Source: Diorhabda sublineata
Taxonomy: Eukaryota; Arthropoda; Insecta; Coleoptera; Chrysomelidae
DNA length: 64,000 bases
Assembly (NCBI RefSeq): GCF_026230105.1
Contig: NC_079474.1
Span: forward strand, 20,850,794 to 20,914,793
Direction of reading: 5' to 3'
Within the stretch, counting starts at the first letter, position 1. Every line of letters begins with the position of its first letter. Shown here in pieces: positions 39,308-54,371 of this stretch. The translations under genes and the position numbers were made by a program. The notes below the pieces were generated by a model. That model searched no databases. It saw only the letters and a program-made list of their open reading frames with translations, and had not been told where the DNA came from.

Positions 39308-42300
39308 TGAGTGAGTTTGCATCTAACTTTTTCAGATATCGTCGATTAACATCCATTGAAGCCATTGAGGTCGATTGTCACTTTGTGTTGATTGAAAATT
39401 TTCAAACTCTATCTTCCTAATTTTGGGTCGAATTTCAACATTTCTTATACATTTGAGTGAGTTTGCATCTACCTTTGTCAGATATCCCCGATTTACATCC
39501 ATTGAAGTCGATTGTCACTTTGTGTTGATTGAAAATTTCCAAAGTCTATCTTCCTAATTTGAAGTCGAATTCCAACATTTCTTATATATTTGAGTGACTT
39601 TGCATCTAACTTTGTCAGATATCGTCGATTAACATCCATTGGAGCCCATTGAAGTCAGTTATCACTTTGTGTTGATTGAAAATTTTCAAAGTCTATCTTC
39701 CTAATTTGAAATCGAAACTCATCAATTCTTATATATCTGAATGAGTTTGCATCTAAATTTTTCAGATATCGTTGAGTAACATCCATTGAAGCCCATTGAG
39801 GTCGATTGCCACTTTGTGTTGATTGAAAATTTTCAAAGTCTATCTTCCTAATTTTAAGTCGAATTTCAATATTTCTCATACATTTGAGTGAGTTTGCATC
39901 TAACTTTGTCAGATATCGTCGATTAACATCCAATGAATCCCATTGAAGTCGATTGTCACTTTGTGTTGATTGAAAATTTTCAAAGTCTATCTTCCTAATT
40001 TGAAGTCGAATTTCAACATTTCTTATACATTTGAGTGAGTTTGCATCTACCTTTGTCAGATATCCCCGATTTACATCCATTGAAGTCGATTGTCACTTTG
40101 TGTTGATTGAAAATTTCCAAAGTCTATCTTCCTAATTTGAAGTCGAATTTCAACATTTCTTATACATTTGAGTGAGTTTGCATCTAACTTTGTCAGATAT
40201 CCTCGATTTACATCCATTGAAGTCGATTGTCACTTTGTGTTGATTGAAAATTTCCAAAGTCTATCTTCCTAATTTGAAGTCGAATTTCAACATTTCTTAT
40301 ATATTTGAGTGAGTTTACATCTAACTTTGTCAGATATCGTCGATTAACATCCATTGAAGTCGATTGTCACTTTGTGTTGATTGAAAATTTCCAAAGTCTA
40401 TCTTCCTAATTTGAAGTCGAATTCCAACATTTCTTATATATTTGAGTGAGTTTGCATCTATCTTTGTCAGATATCGTCGATTTACATCCATTGAAGTCGA
40501 TTGTCACTTTGTGTTGATTGAAAATTTCCAAAGTCTATCTTCCTAATTTGAATTCGAATTTCAACATTTCTTATATATTTGAGTGAGTTTGCATCTAACT
40601 TTGTCAGATATCGTCGATTAACATCCATTGAAGTCGATTGTCACTTTGTGTTGATTGAAAGTTTCCAAAGTCTATCTTCCTAATTTGAAGTCGAATTTCA
40701 ACATTTCTTATATATTTGAGTGAGTTTGCATCTAACTTTTTCAGATATCGTCGATTAACATCCATTGAAGCCATTGAGGTCGATTGTCACTTTGTGTTGA
40801 TTGAAAATTTTCAAACTCTATCTTCCTAATTTTGGGTCGAATTTCAACATTTCTTATACATTTGAGTGAGTTTGCATCTACCTTTGTCAGATATCCCCGA
40901 TTTACATCCATTGAAGCCATTGAGGTCGATTGTCACTTTGTGTTGATTGAAAATTTTCAAAGTCTATCTTCCTAATTTTGGGTCGAATTTCAACATTTCT
41001 TATACATTTGAGTGAGTTTGCATCTACCTTTGTCAGATATCCTCGATTTACATCCATTGAAGTCGATTGTCATTTTGTGTTGATTGAAAATTTCCAAAGT
41101 CTATCTTCCTAATTTGAAGTCGAATTTCAACATTTCTTATACATTTGAGTGAGTTTGCATCTACCTTTGTCAGATATCCTCGATTTACATCCATTGAAGT
41201 CGATTGTCACTTTGTGTTGATTGAAAATTTCCAAAGTCTATCTTCCTAATTTGAAGTCGAATTTCAACATTTCTTATATATTTGAGTGAGTTTGCATCTA
41301 ACTTTGTCAGATATCGTCGATTAACATCCATTGATGTCGATTGTCACTTTGTGTTGATTGAAAATTTCCAAAGTCTATCTTCCTAATTTGAAGTCGAATT
41401 CCAACATTTCTTATATATTTGAGTGAGTTTGCATCTATCTTTGTCAGATATCGTCGATTAACATCCATTGGAGCCCATTGAAGTCAGTTATCACTTTGTG
41501 TTGATTGGAAATTTTCAAAGTCTATCTTCCTAATTTGAAGTCAAAACTCATCAATTCTTATATATCTGGAAGAGTTTGCATCTAACTTTGTCAGATATCG
41601 TCGATTAACATCCATTGAAGACAAGTAAGGTCGATTGTCACTTTGTGTTAATTAAAAATTTCTAGAGTCAATCTTCCTAATTTGAAATCGAAACTCATCA
41701 ATTCTTATATATCTGAATGAGTTTGCATCTAAATTTTTCAGATATCGTTGAGTAACATCCATTGAAGCCCATTGAGGTCGATTGCCACTTTGTGTTGATT
41801 GAAAATTTTCAAAGTCTATCTTCCTAATTTTAAGTCGAATTTCAACATTTCTCATACATTTGAGTGAGTTTGCATCTAACTTTGTCAGATATCGTCGATT
41901 AACATCCAATGTATCCCATTGAAGTCGATTGTCACCTTGTATTGATTAAAAATTCATAAAGTCAATCTTCCTAATTTGAAATCAAAACTCATCAATTCTT
42001 ATATATCTGAGTGAGTTTGCATCTAACTTTTTCAGATATCGTCGATTAACATCCATTGAAGCCATTGAGGTCGATTGTCACTTTGTGTTGATTGAAAATT
42101 TTCAAACTCTATCTTCCTAATTTTGGGTCGAATTTCAACATTTCTTATACATTTGAGTGAGTTTGCATCTACCTTTGTCAGATATCCCCGATTTACATCC
42201 ATTGAAGTCGATTGTCACTTTGTGTTGATTGAAAATTTCCAAAGTCTATCTTCCTAATTTGAAGTCGAATTCCAACATTTCTTATATATTTGAGTGACTT

Positions 42301-44970
42301 TGCATCTAACTTTGTCAGATATCGTCGATTAACATCCATTGGAGCCCATTGAAGTCAGTTATCACTTTGTGTTGATTGAAAATTTTCAAAGTCTATCTTC
42401 CTAATTTGAAATCGAAACTCATCAATTCTTATATATCTGAATGAGTTTGCATCTAAATTTTTCAGATATCGTTGAGTAACATCCATTGAAGCCCATTGAG
42501 GTCGATTGCCACTTTGTGTTGATTGAAAATTTTCAAAGTCTATCTTCCTAATTTTAAGTCGAATTTCAATATTTCTCATACATTTGAGTGAGTTTGCATC
42601 TAACTTTGTCAGATATCGTCGATTAACATCCAATGAATCCCATTGAAGTCGATTGTCACTTTGTGTTGATTGAAAATTTTCAAAGTCTATCTTCCTAATT
42701 TGAAGTCGAATTTCAACATTTCTTATACATTTGAGTGAGTTTGCATCTACCTTTGTCAGATATCCCCGATTTACATCCATTGAAGTCGATTGTCACTTTG
42801 TGTTGATTGAAAATTTCCAAAGTCTATCTTCCTAATTTGAAGTCGAATTTCAACATTTCTTATACATTTGAGTGAGTTTGCATCTAACTTTGTCAGATAT
42901 CCTCGATTTACATCCATTGAAGTCGATTGTCACTTTGTGTTGATTGAAAATTTCCAAAGTCTATCTTCCTAATTTGAAGTCGAATTTCAACATTTCTTAT
43001 ATATTTGAGTGAGTTTACATCTAACTTTGTCAGATATCGTCGATTAACATCCATTGAAGTCGATTGTCACTTTGTGTTGATTGAAAATTTCCAAAGTCTA
43101 TCTTCCTAATTTGAAGTCGAATTCCAACATTTCTTATATATTTGAGTGAGTTTGCATCTATCTTTGTCAGATATCGTCGATTTACATCCATTGAAGTCGA
43201 TTGTCACTTTGTGTTGATTGAAAATTTCCAAAGTCTATCTTCCTAATTTGAATTCGAATTTCAACATTTCTTATATATTTGAGTGAGTTTGCATCTAACT
43301 TTGTCAGATATCGTCGATTAACATCCATTGAAGTCGATTGTCACTTTGTGTTGATTGAAAGTTTCCAAAGTCTATCTTCCTAATTTGAAGTCGAATTTCA
43401 ACATTTCTTATATATTTGAGTGAGTTTGCATCTAACTTTTTCAGATATCGTCGATTAACATCCATTGAAGCCATTGAGGTCGATTGTCACTTTGTGTTGA
43501 TTGAAAATTTTCAAACTCTATCTTCCTAATTTTGGGTCGAATTTCAACATTTCTTATACATTTGAGTGAGTTTGCATCTACCTTTGTCAGATATCCCCGA
43601 TTTACATCCATTGAAGCCATTGAGGTCGATTGTCACTTTGTGTTGATTGAAAATTTTCAAAGTCTATCTTCCTAATTTTGGGTCGAATTTCAACATTTCT
43701 TATACATTTGAGTGAGTTTGCATCTACCTTTGTCAGATATCCTCGATTTACATCCATTGAAGTCGATTGTCATTTTGTGTTGATTGAAAATTTCCAAAGT
43801 CTATCTTCCTAATTTGAAGTCGAATTTCAACATTTCTTATACATTTGAGTGAGTTTGCATCTACCTTTGTCAGATATCCTCGATTTACATCCATTGAAGT
43901 CGATTGTCACTTTGTGTTGATTGAAAATTTCCAAAGTCTATCTTCCTAATTTGAAGTCGAATTTCAACATTTCTTATATATTTGAGTGAGTTTGCATCTA
44001 ACTTTGTCAGATATCGTCGATTAACATCCATTGATGTCGATTGTCACTTTGTGTTGATTGAAAATTTCCAAAGTCTATCTTCCTAATTTGAAGTCGAATT
44101 CCAACATTTCTTATATATTTGAGTGAGTTTGCATCTATCTTTGTCAGATATCGTCGATTAACATCCATTGGAGCCCATTGAAGTCAGTTATCACTTTGTG
44201 TTGATTGGAAATTTTCAAAGTCTATCTTCCTAATTTGAAGTCAAAACTCATCAATTCTTATATATCTGGAAGAGTTTGCATCTAACTTTGTCAGATATCG
44301 TCGATTAACATCCATTGAAGACAAGTAAGGTCGATTGTCACTTTGTGTTAATTAAAAATTTCTAGAGTCAATCTTCCTAATTTGAAATCGAAACTCATCA
44401 ATTCTTATATATCTGAATGAGTTTGCATCTAAATTTTTCAGATATCGTTGAGTAACATCCATTGAAGCCCATTGAGGTCGATTGCCACTTTGTGTTGATT
44501 GAAAATTTTCAAAGTCTATCTTCCTAATTTTAAGTCGAATTTCAACATTTCTCATACATTTGAGTGAGTTTGCATCTAACTTTGTCAGATATCGTCGATT
44601 AACATCCAATGTATCCCATTGAAGTCGATTGTCACCTTGTATTGATTAAAAATTCATAAAGTCAATCTTCCTAATTTGAAATCAAAACTCATCAATTCTT
44701 ATATATCTGAGTGAGTTTGCATCTAACTTTTTCAGATATCGTCGATTAACATCCATTGAAGCCATTGAGGTCGATTGTCACTTTGTGTTGATTGAAAATT
44801 TTCAAACTCTATCTTCCTAATTTTGGGTCGAATTTCAACATTTCTTATACATTTGAGTGAGTTTGCATCTACCTTTGTCAGATATCCCCGATTTACATCC
44901 ATTGAAGTCGATTGTCACTTTGTGTTGATTGAAAATTTCCAAAGTCTATCTTCCTAATTTGAAGTCGAAT
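39308..44970 (-). repeat. 2700-bp tandem duplication, copies apparently identical
   Basis: Copies are 39308-42007 and 42008-44707, with the match continuing to about 44970. Private markers recur 2700 bp apart: gagtgactttgc near 39594 and 42294, gagtttacatc near 40311 and 43011, ttgatgtcgattg near 41332 and 44032, and ttgattggaaattttc near 41500 and 44200. I compared the two copies line by line and saw no difference. Flanks at 38.7-39.3 kb match 44.9-45.5 kb at offset 6231 (gtagat at 39224 and 45455), so the 2700-bp duplication sits inside an older repeat. This is either a very recent amplification or an assembly duplication. Confidence 0.9.
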
Positions 44971-47900
44971 TTCAACATTTCTTATACATTTGAGTGAGTT
45001 TGCATCTAACTTTGTCAGATATCCTCGATTTACATCCATTGAAGTCGATTGTCACTTTGTGTTGATTGAAAATTTCCAAAGTCTATCTTCCTAATTTGAA
45101 GTCGAATTTCAACATTTCTTATATATTTGAGTGAGTTTGCATCTAACTTTGTCAGATATCGTCGATTAACATCCATTGAAGTCGATTGTCACTTTGTGTT
45201 GATTGAAAATTTCCAAAGTCTATCTTCCTAATTTGAAGTCGAATTCCAACATTTCTTATATATTTGAGTGAGTTTGCATCTATCTTTGTCAGATATCGTC
45301 GATTTACATCCATTGAAGTCGATTGTCACTTTGTGTTGATTGAAAATTTCCAAAGTCTATCTTCCTAATTTGAAGTCGAATTTCAACATTTCTTATATAT
45401 TTGAGTGAGTTTGCATCTAACTTTGTCAGATATCGTCGATTAACATCCATTGAAGTAGATTGTCACTTTGTGTTGATTGAAAGTTTCCAAAGTCTATCTT
45501 CCTAATTTGAAGTCGAATTTCAACATTTCTTATATATTTGAGTGAGTTTGCATCTAACTTTTTCAGATATCGTCGATTAACATCCATTGAAGCCATTGAG
45601 GTCGATTGTCACTTTGTGTTGATTGAAAATTTTCAAACTCTATCTTCCTAATTTTGGGTCGAATTTCAACATTTCTTATACATTTGAGTGAGTTTGCATC
45701 TACCTTTGTCAGATATCCCCGATTTACATCCATTGAAGTCGATTGTCACTTTGTGTTGATTGAAAATTTCCAAAGTCTATCTTCCTAATTTGAAGTCGAA
45801 TTCCAACATTTCTTATATATTTGAGTGAGTTTGCATCTAACTTTGTCAGATATCGTCGATTAACATCCATTGGAGCCCATTGAAGTCAGTTATCACTTTG
45901 TGTTGATTGAAAATTTTCAAAGTCTATCTTCCTAATTTGAAATCGAAACTCATCAATTCTTATATATCTGAATGAGTTTGCATCTAAATTTTTCAGATAT
46001 CGTTGAGTAACATCCATTGAAGCCCATTGAGGTCGATTGCCACTTTGTGTTGATTGAAAATTTTCAAAGTCTATCTTCCTAATTTTAAGTCGAATTTCAA
46101 TATTTCTCATACATTTGAGTGAGTTTGCATCTAACTTTGTCAGATATCGTCGATTAACATCCAATGAATCCCATTGAAGTCGATTGTCACTTTGTGTTGA
46201 TTGAAAATTTCCAAAGTCTATCTTCCTAATTTGAAGTCGAATTTCAACATTTCTTATATATTTGAGTGAGTTTGCATCTAACTTTGTCAGATATCGTCGA
46301 ATAACATCCATTGAAGTCGATTGTCACTTTGTGTTGATTGAAAATTTCCAAAGTCTATCTTCCTAATTTGAAGTCGAATTCCAACATTTCTTATATATTT
46401 GAGTGAGTTTGCATCTATCTTTGTCAGATATCCCCGATTTACATCCATTGAAGTCGATTGTCACTTTGTGTTGATTGAAAATTTCCAAAGTCTATCTTCC
46501 TAATTTGAAGTCGAATTTCAACATTTCTTATACATTTGAGTGAGTTTGCATCTACCTTTGTCAGATATCCCCGATTTACATCCATTGAAGTCGATTGTCA
46601 CTTTGTGTTGATTGAAAATTTCCAAAGTCTATCTTCCTAATTTGAAGTCGAATTTCAACATTTCTTATACATTTGAGTGAGTTTGCATCTAACTTTGTCA
46701 GATATCCTCGATTTACATCCATTGAAGTCGATTGTCACTTTGTGTTGATTGAAAATTTCCAAAGTCTATCTTCCTAATTTGAAGTCGAATTTCAACATTT
46801 CTTATATATTTGAGTGAGTTTGCATCTAACTTTGTCAGATATCGTCGATTAACATCCATTGAAGTCGATTGTCACTTTGTGTTGATTGAAAATTTCCAAA
46901 GTCTATCTTCCTAATTTGAAGTCGAATTCCAACATTTCTTATATATTTGAGTGAGTTTGCATCTATCTTTGTCAGATATCGTCGATTTACATCCATTGAA
47001 GTCGATTGTCACTTTGTGTTGATTGAAAATTTCCAAAGTCTATCTTCCTAATTTGAATTCGAATTTCAACATTTCTTATATATTCGAGTGAGTTTGCATC
47101 TAACTTTGTCAGATATCGTCGATTAACATCCATTGAAGTCGATTGTCACTTTGTGTTGATTGAAAGTTTCCAAAGTCTATCTTCCTAATTTGAAGTCGAA
47201 TTCCAACATTTCTTATATATTTGAGTGAGTTTGCATCTAACTTTTTCAGATATCGTCGATTAACATCCATTGAAGCCATTGAGGTCGATTGTCACTTTGG
47301 GTTGATTGAAAATTTTCAAACTCTATCTTCCTAATTTTGGGTCGAATTTCAACATTTCTTATACATTTGAGTGAGTTTGCATCTACCTTTGTCAGATATC
47401 CCCGATTTACATCCATTGAAGTCGATTGTCACTTTGTGTTGATTGAAAATTTCCAAAGTCTATCTTCCTAATTTGAAGTCGAATTTCAATATTTCTCATA
47501 CATTTGAGTGAGTTTGCATCTAACTTTGTCAGATATCGTCGATTAACATCCAATGAATCCCATTGAAGTCGATTGTCACTTTGTGTTGATTGAAAATTTT
47601 CAAAGTCTATCTTCCTAATTTGAAGTCGAATTTCAACATTTCTTATACATTTGAGTGAGTTTGCATCTACCTTTGTCAGATATCCCCGATTTACATCCAT
47701 TGAAGTCGATTGTCACTTTGTGTTGATTGAAAATTTCCAAAGTCTATCTTCCTAATTTGAAGTCGAATTTCAACATTTCTTATACATTTGAGTGAGTTTG
47801 CATCTAACTTTGTCAGATATCCTCGATTTACATCCATTGAAGTCGATTGTCACTTTGTGTTGATTGAAAATTTCCAAAGTCTATCTTCCTAATTTGAAGT

Positions 47901-50400
47901 CGAATTTCAACATTTCTTATATATTTGAGTGAGTTTGCATCTAACTTTGTCAGATATCGTCGATTAACATCCATTGAAGTCGATTGTCACTTTGTGTTGA
48001 TTGAAAATTTCCAAAGTCTATCTTCCTAATTTGAAGTCGAATTTCAACATTTCTTATATATTTGAGTGAGTTTGCATCTAACTTTGTCAGATATCGTCGA
48101 TTTACATCCATTGAAGTCGATTGTCACTTTGTGTTGATTGAAAATTTCCAAAGTCTATCTTCCTAATTTGAAGTCGAATTTCAACATTTCTTATATATTT
48201 GAGTGAGTTTGCATCTAACTTTGTCAGATATCGTCGATTAACATCCATTGATGTCGATTGTCACTTTGTGTTGATTGAAAATTTCCAAAGTCTATCTTCC
48301 TAATTTGAAGTCGAATTCCAACATTCCTTATATATTTGAGTGAGTTTGCATCTATCTTTGTCAGATATCGTCGATTAACATCCATTGGAGCCCATTGAAG
48401 TCAGTTATCACTTTGTGTTGATTGAAAATTTTCAAAGTCTATCTTCCTAATTTGAAGTCAAAACTCATCAATTCTTATATATCTGGAAGAGTTTGCATCT
48501 AACTTTGTCAGATATCGTCGATTAACATCCATTGAAGACAAGTAAGGTCGATTGTCACTTTGTGTTAATTAAAAATTTCTAGAGTCAATCTTCCTAATTT
48601 GAAATCGAAACTCATCAATTCTTATATATCTGAATGAGTTTGCATCTAAATTTTTCAGATATCGTTGAGTAACATCCATTGAAGCCCATTGAGGTCGATT
48701 GCCACTTTGTGTTGATTGAAAATTTTCAAAGTCTATCTTCCTAATTTTAAGTCGAATTTCAACATTTCTCATACATTTGAGTGAGTTTGCATCTAACTTT
48801 GTCAGATATCGTCGATTAACATCCAATGTATCCCATTGAAGTCGATTGTCACCTTGTGTTGATTAAAAATTCATAAAGTCAATCTTCCTAATTTGAAATC
48901 AAAACTCATCAATTCTTATATATCTGAGTGAGTTTGCATCTAACTTTTTCAGATATCGTCGATTAACATCCATTGAAGCCATTGAGGTCGATTGTCACTT
49001 TGTGTTGATTGAAAATTTTCAAACTCTATCTTCCTAATTTTGGGTCGAATTTCAACATTTCTTATACATTTGAGTGAGTTTGCATCTACCTTTGTCAGAT
49101 ATCCCCGATTTACATCCATTGAAGTCGATTGTCACTTTGTGTTGATTGAAAATTTCCAAAGTCTATCTTCCTAATTTGAAGTCGAATTTCAACATTTCTT
49201 ATACATTTGAGTGAGTTTGCATCTAACTTTGTCAGATATCCTCGATTTACATCCATTGAAGTCGATTGTCACTTTGTGTTGATTGAAAATTTCCAAAGTC
49301 TATCTTCCTAATTTGAAGTCGAATTTCAACATTTCTTATATATTTGAGTGAGTTTGCATCTAACTTTGTCAGATATCGTCGATTAACATCCATTGAAGTC
49401 GATTGTCACTTTGTGTTGATTGAAAATTTCCAAAGTCTATCTTCCTAATTTGAAGTCGAATTCCAACATTTCTTATATATTTGAGTGAGTTTGCATCTAT
49501 CTTTGTCAGATATCGTCGATTTACATCCATTGAAGTCGATTGTCACTTTGTGTTGATTGAAAATTTCCAAAGTCTATCTTCCTAATTTGAAGTCGAATTT
49601 CAACATTTCTTATATATTTGAGTGAGTTTGCATCTAACTTTGTCAGATATCGTCGATTAACATCCATTGAAGTAGATTGTCACTTTGTGTTGATTGAAAG
49701 TTTCCAAAGTCTATCTTCCTAATTTGAAGTCGAATTTCAACATTTCTTATATATTTGAGTGAGTTTGCATCTAACTTTTTCAGATATCGTCGATTAACAT
49801 CCATTGAAGCCATTGAGGTCGATTGTCACTTTGTGTTGATTGAAAATTTTCAAACTCTATCTTCCTAATTTTGGGTCGAATTTCAACATTTCTTATACAT
49901 TTGAGTGAGTTTGCATCTACCTTTGTCAGATATCCCCGATTTACATCCATTGAAGTCGATTGTCACTTTGTGTTGATTGAAAATTTCCAAAGTCTATCTT
50001 CCTAATTTGAAGTCGAATTCCAACATTTCTTATATATTTGAGTGAGTTTGCATCTAACTTTGTCAGATATCGTCGATTAACATCCATTGGAGCCCATTGA
50101 AGTCAGTTATCACTTTGTGTTGATTGAAAATTTTCAAAGTCTATCTTCCTAATTTGAAATCGAAACTCATCAATTCTTATATATCTGAATGAGTTTGCAT
50201 CTAAATTTTTCAGATATCGTTGAGTAACATCCATTGAAGCCCATTGAGGTCGATTGCCACTTTGTGTTGATTGAAAATTTTCAAAGTCTATCTTCCTAAT
50301 TTTAAGTCGAATTTCAATATTTCTCATACATTTGAGTGAGTTTGCATCTAACTTTGTCAGATATCGTCGATTAACATCCAATGAATCCCATTGAAGTCGA
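44200..50400 (-). repeat. 4217-bp-spaced HOR copies
   Basis: Landmarks near 44352, 45455 (gtagat) and 45886 recur at 48569, 49672 and 50103, each 4217 bp on. They include the tgtatcccattg unit and the gagtcaatcttcc unit. Between them at 46.2-48.4 kb lies a different run of mostly 137-bp units, so this is a two-level HOR rather than simple tandem copies. Edges are approximate. Confidence 0.72.
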
Positions 50401-53400
50401 TTGTCACTTTGTGTTGATTGAAAATTTTCAAACTCTATCTTCCTAATTTTGGGTCGAATTTCAACATTTCTTATACATTTGAGTGAGTTTGCATCTACCT
50501 TTGTCAGATATCCCCGATTTACATCCATTGAAGTCGATTGTCACTTTGTGTTGATTGAAAATTTCCAAAGTCTATCTTCCTAATTTGAAGTCGAATTTCA
50601 ACATTTCTTATACATTTGAGTGAGTTTGCATCTAACTTTGTCAGATATCCTCGATTTACATCCATTGAAGTCGATTGTCACTTTGTGTTGATTGAAAATT
50701 TCCAAAGTCTATCTTCCTAATTTGAAGTCGAATTTCAACATTTCTTATATATTTGAGTGAGTTTGCATCTAACTTTGTCAGATATCGTCGAATAACATCC
50801 ATTGAAGTCGATTGTCACTTTGTGTTGATTGAAAATTTCCAAAGTCTATCTTCCTAATTTGAAGTCGAATTCCAACATTTCTTATATATTTGAGTGAGTT
50901 TGCATCTATCTTTGTCAGATATCGTCGATTTACATCCATTGAAGTCGATTGTCACTTTGTGTTGATTGAAAATTTCCAAAGTCTATCTTCCTAATTTGAA
51001 GTCGAATTTCAACATTTCTTATATATTTGGGTGAGTTTGCATCTAACTTTGTCAGATATCGTCGATTAACATCCATTGAAGTAGATTGTCACTTTGTGTT
51101 GATTGAAAGTTTCCAAAGTCTATCTTCCTAATTTGAAGTCGAATTTCAACATTTCTTATATATTTGAGTGAGTTTGCATCTAACTTTTTCAGATATCGTC
51201 GATTAACATCCATTGAAGCCATTGAGGTCGATTGTCACTTTGTGTTGATTGAAAATTTTCAAACTCTATCTTCCTAATTTTGGGTCGAATTTCAACATTT
51301 CTTATACATTTGAGTGAGTTTGCATCTACCTTTGTCAGATATCCCCGATTTACATCCATTGAAGTCGATTGTCACTTTGTGTTGATTGAAAATTTCCAAA
51401 GTCTATCTTCCTAATTTGAAGTCGAATTCCAACATTTCTTATATATTTGAGTGAGTTTGCATCTAACTTTGTCAGATATCGTCGATTAACATCCATTGGA
51501 GCCCATTGAAGTCAGTTATCACTTTGTGTTGATTGAAAATTTTCAAAGTCTATCTTCCTAATTTGAAATCGAAACTCATCAATTCTTATATATCTGAATG
51601 AGTTTGCATCTAAATTTTTCAGATATCGTTGAGTAACATCCATTGAAGCCCATTGAGGTCGATTGCCACTTTGTGTTGATTGAAAATTTTCAAAGTCTAT
51701 CTTCCTAATTTTAAGTCGAATTTCAATATTTCTCATACATTTGAGTGAGTTTGCATCTAACTTTGTCAGATATCGTCGATTAACATCCAATGAATCCCAT
51801 TGAAGTCGATTGTCACTTTGTGTTGATTGAAAATTTTCAAAGTCTATCTTCCTAATTTGAAGTCGAATTTCAACATTTCTTATACATTTGAGTGAGTTTG
51901 CATCTACCTTTGTCAGATATCCCCGATTTACATCCATTGAAGTCGATTGTCACTTTGTGTTGATTGAAAATTTCCAAAGTCTATCTTCCTAATTTGAAGT
52001 CGAATTTCAACATTTCTTATACATTTGAGTGAGTTTGCATCTAACTTTGTCAGATATCCTCGATTTACATCCATTGAAGTCGATTGTCACTTTGTGTTGA
52101 TTGAAAATTTCCAAAGTCTATCTTCCTAATTTGAAGTCGAATTTCAACATTTCTTATATATTTGAGTGAGTTTGCATCTAACTTTGTCAGATATCGTCGA
52201 TTAACATCCATTGAAGTCGATTGTCACTTTGTGTTGATTGAAAATTTCCAAAGTCTATCTTCCTAATTTGAAGTCGAATTCCAACATTTCTTATATATTT
52301 GAGTGAGTTTGCATCTATCTTTGTCAGATATCGTCGATTTACATCCATTGAAGTCGATTGTCACTTTGTGTTGATTGAAAATTTCCAAAGTCTATCTTCC
52401 TAATTTGAATTCGAATTTCAACATTTCTTATATATTTGAGTGAGTTTGCATCTAACTTTGTCAGATATCGTCGATTAACATCCATTGAAGTCGATTGTCA
52501 CTTTGTGTTGATTGAAAGTTTCCAAAGTCTATCTTCCTAATTTGAAGTCGAATTTCAACATTTCTTATATATTTGAGTGAGTTTGCATCTAACTTTTTCA
52601 GATATCGTCGATTAACATCCATTGAAGCCATTGAGGTCGATTGTCACTTTGTGTTGATTGAAAATTTTCAAACTCTATCTTCCTAATTTTGGGTCGAATT
52701 TCAACATTTCTTATACATTTGAGTGAGTTTGCATCTACCTTTGTCAGATATCTCCGATTTACATCCATTGAAGTCGATTGTCACTTTGTGTTGATTGAAA
52801 ATTTCCAAAGTCTATCTTCCTAATTTGAAGTCGAATTCCAACATTTCTTATATATTTGAGTGAGTTTGCATCTAACTTTGTCAGATATCGTCGATTAACA
52901 TCCATTGGAGCCCATTGAAGTCAGTTATCACTTTGTGTTGATTGAAAATTTTCAAAGTCTATCTTCCTAATTTGAAATCGAAACTCATCAATTCTTATAT
53001 ATCTGAATGAGTTTGCATCTAAATTTTTCAGATATCGTTGAGTAACATCCATTGAAGCCCATTGAGGTCGATTGCCACTTTGTGTTGATTGAAAATTTTC
53101 AAAGTCTATCTTCCTAATTTTAAGTCGAATTTCAATATTTCTCATACATTTGAGTGAGTTTGCATCTAACTTTGTCAGATATCGTCGATTAACATCCAAT
53201 GAATCCCATTGAAGTCGATTGTCACTTTGTGTTGAATGAAAATTTTCAAAGTCTATCTTCCTAATTTGAAGTCGAATTTCAACATTTCTCATATATTTGA
53301 GTGAGTTTGCATCTAACTTTGACAGATATCGTTGATAAACTTCCATCGAAGCCCATTGAAGTCTATTGTCACCTTGTGATGATTAAAAATTTTCAAAGTC

Positions 53401-54371
53401 AATCTTCCTAATTTGAAGTCGAAACTCATAAATTCTTATATATCTGAGTGGGTTTGCATCTTACTTTGTCAGATATCATCGATTAACATCCATTGAAGCC
53501 CATTGAGGTCAATTATCACTTTGTGTTGATTGAAAATTTTCAAAGTCTATCTTCCCAATTTGAAGTCAAATTTCAACATTTCTTATATATTTGAGTGAGT
53601 TTGGATCTAACTTTTTCAGATATCGTCGATTAACATCCATTGAAGTCGATTGTCACTTTGTGTTGATTGAAAATTTTCAAAGTCTACCTTCATGAGTTTA
53701 AGTCGAATTTCAACATTTCTTATACATTTGAGTGAGTTTGCATCTAACTTTGTCATATATCGTCGATTAACATCCAATGAATCCCATTGAAGTCGATTGT
53801 CACTTTGTGTTGATTGAAAATTTTCAAAGTCTATCTTCCTAATTTTGGGTCGAATTTCAACATTTCTTATACATTTGAGTGAGTTTGCATCTACCTTTGT
53901 CAGATATCCTCGATTTACATCCATTGAAGTCGATTGTCATTTTGTGTTGATTGAAAATTTCCAAAGTCTATCTTCCTAATTTGAAGTCGAATTTCAACAT
54001 TTCTTATACATTTGAGTGAGTTTGCATCTACCTTTGTCAGATATCCTCGATTTACATCCATTGAAGTCGATTGTCACTTTGTGTTGATTGAAAATTTTCA
54101 AAGTCTACCTTCATGAGTTTAAGTCGAATTTCAACATTTCTTATACATTTGAGTGAGTTTGCATCTAACTTTGTCATATATCGTCGATTAACATCCAATG
54201 AATCCCATTGAAGTCGATTGTCACTTTGTGTTGATTGAAAATTTTCAAAGTCTATCTTCCTAATTTTGGGTCGAATTTCAACATTTCTTATACATTTGAG
54301 TGAGTTTGCATCTACCTTTGTCAGATATCCTCGATTTACATCCATTGAAGTCGATTGTCATTTTGTGTTGA
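50145..54371 (-). repeat. 1409-bp HOR (10 monomers), about 2.2 copies
   Basis: Successive cttcct steps from 50145 are 147, 147, 137, 137, 137, 137, 137, 146, 137 and 147 bp, reaching 51554. The sum is 1409. The same pattern restarts at 51554, and the two blocks share all subtype markers except a few single-base ones (aactctatc versus aagtctatc near 50433/51842, tctccg at about 52751). A third start at about 52963 soon departs from the pattern at about 53230, where tgaatgaaaattttc and a Q-type unit appear, so only the first part after 52963 belongs to this HOR. The same HOR recurs at 59.3-62 kb. Confidence 0.85.

Noticed and set aside
50145..54371. A complete third copy of the 1409-bp HOR after 52963
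   Set aside because: The match fails from about 53230, where Q-type units replace the expected 137-bp series, so only a partial copy is supported.
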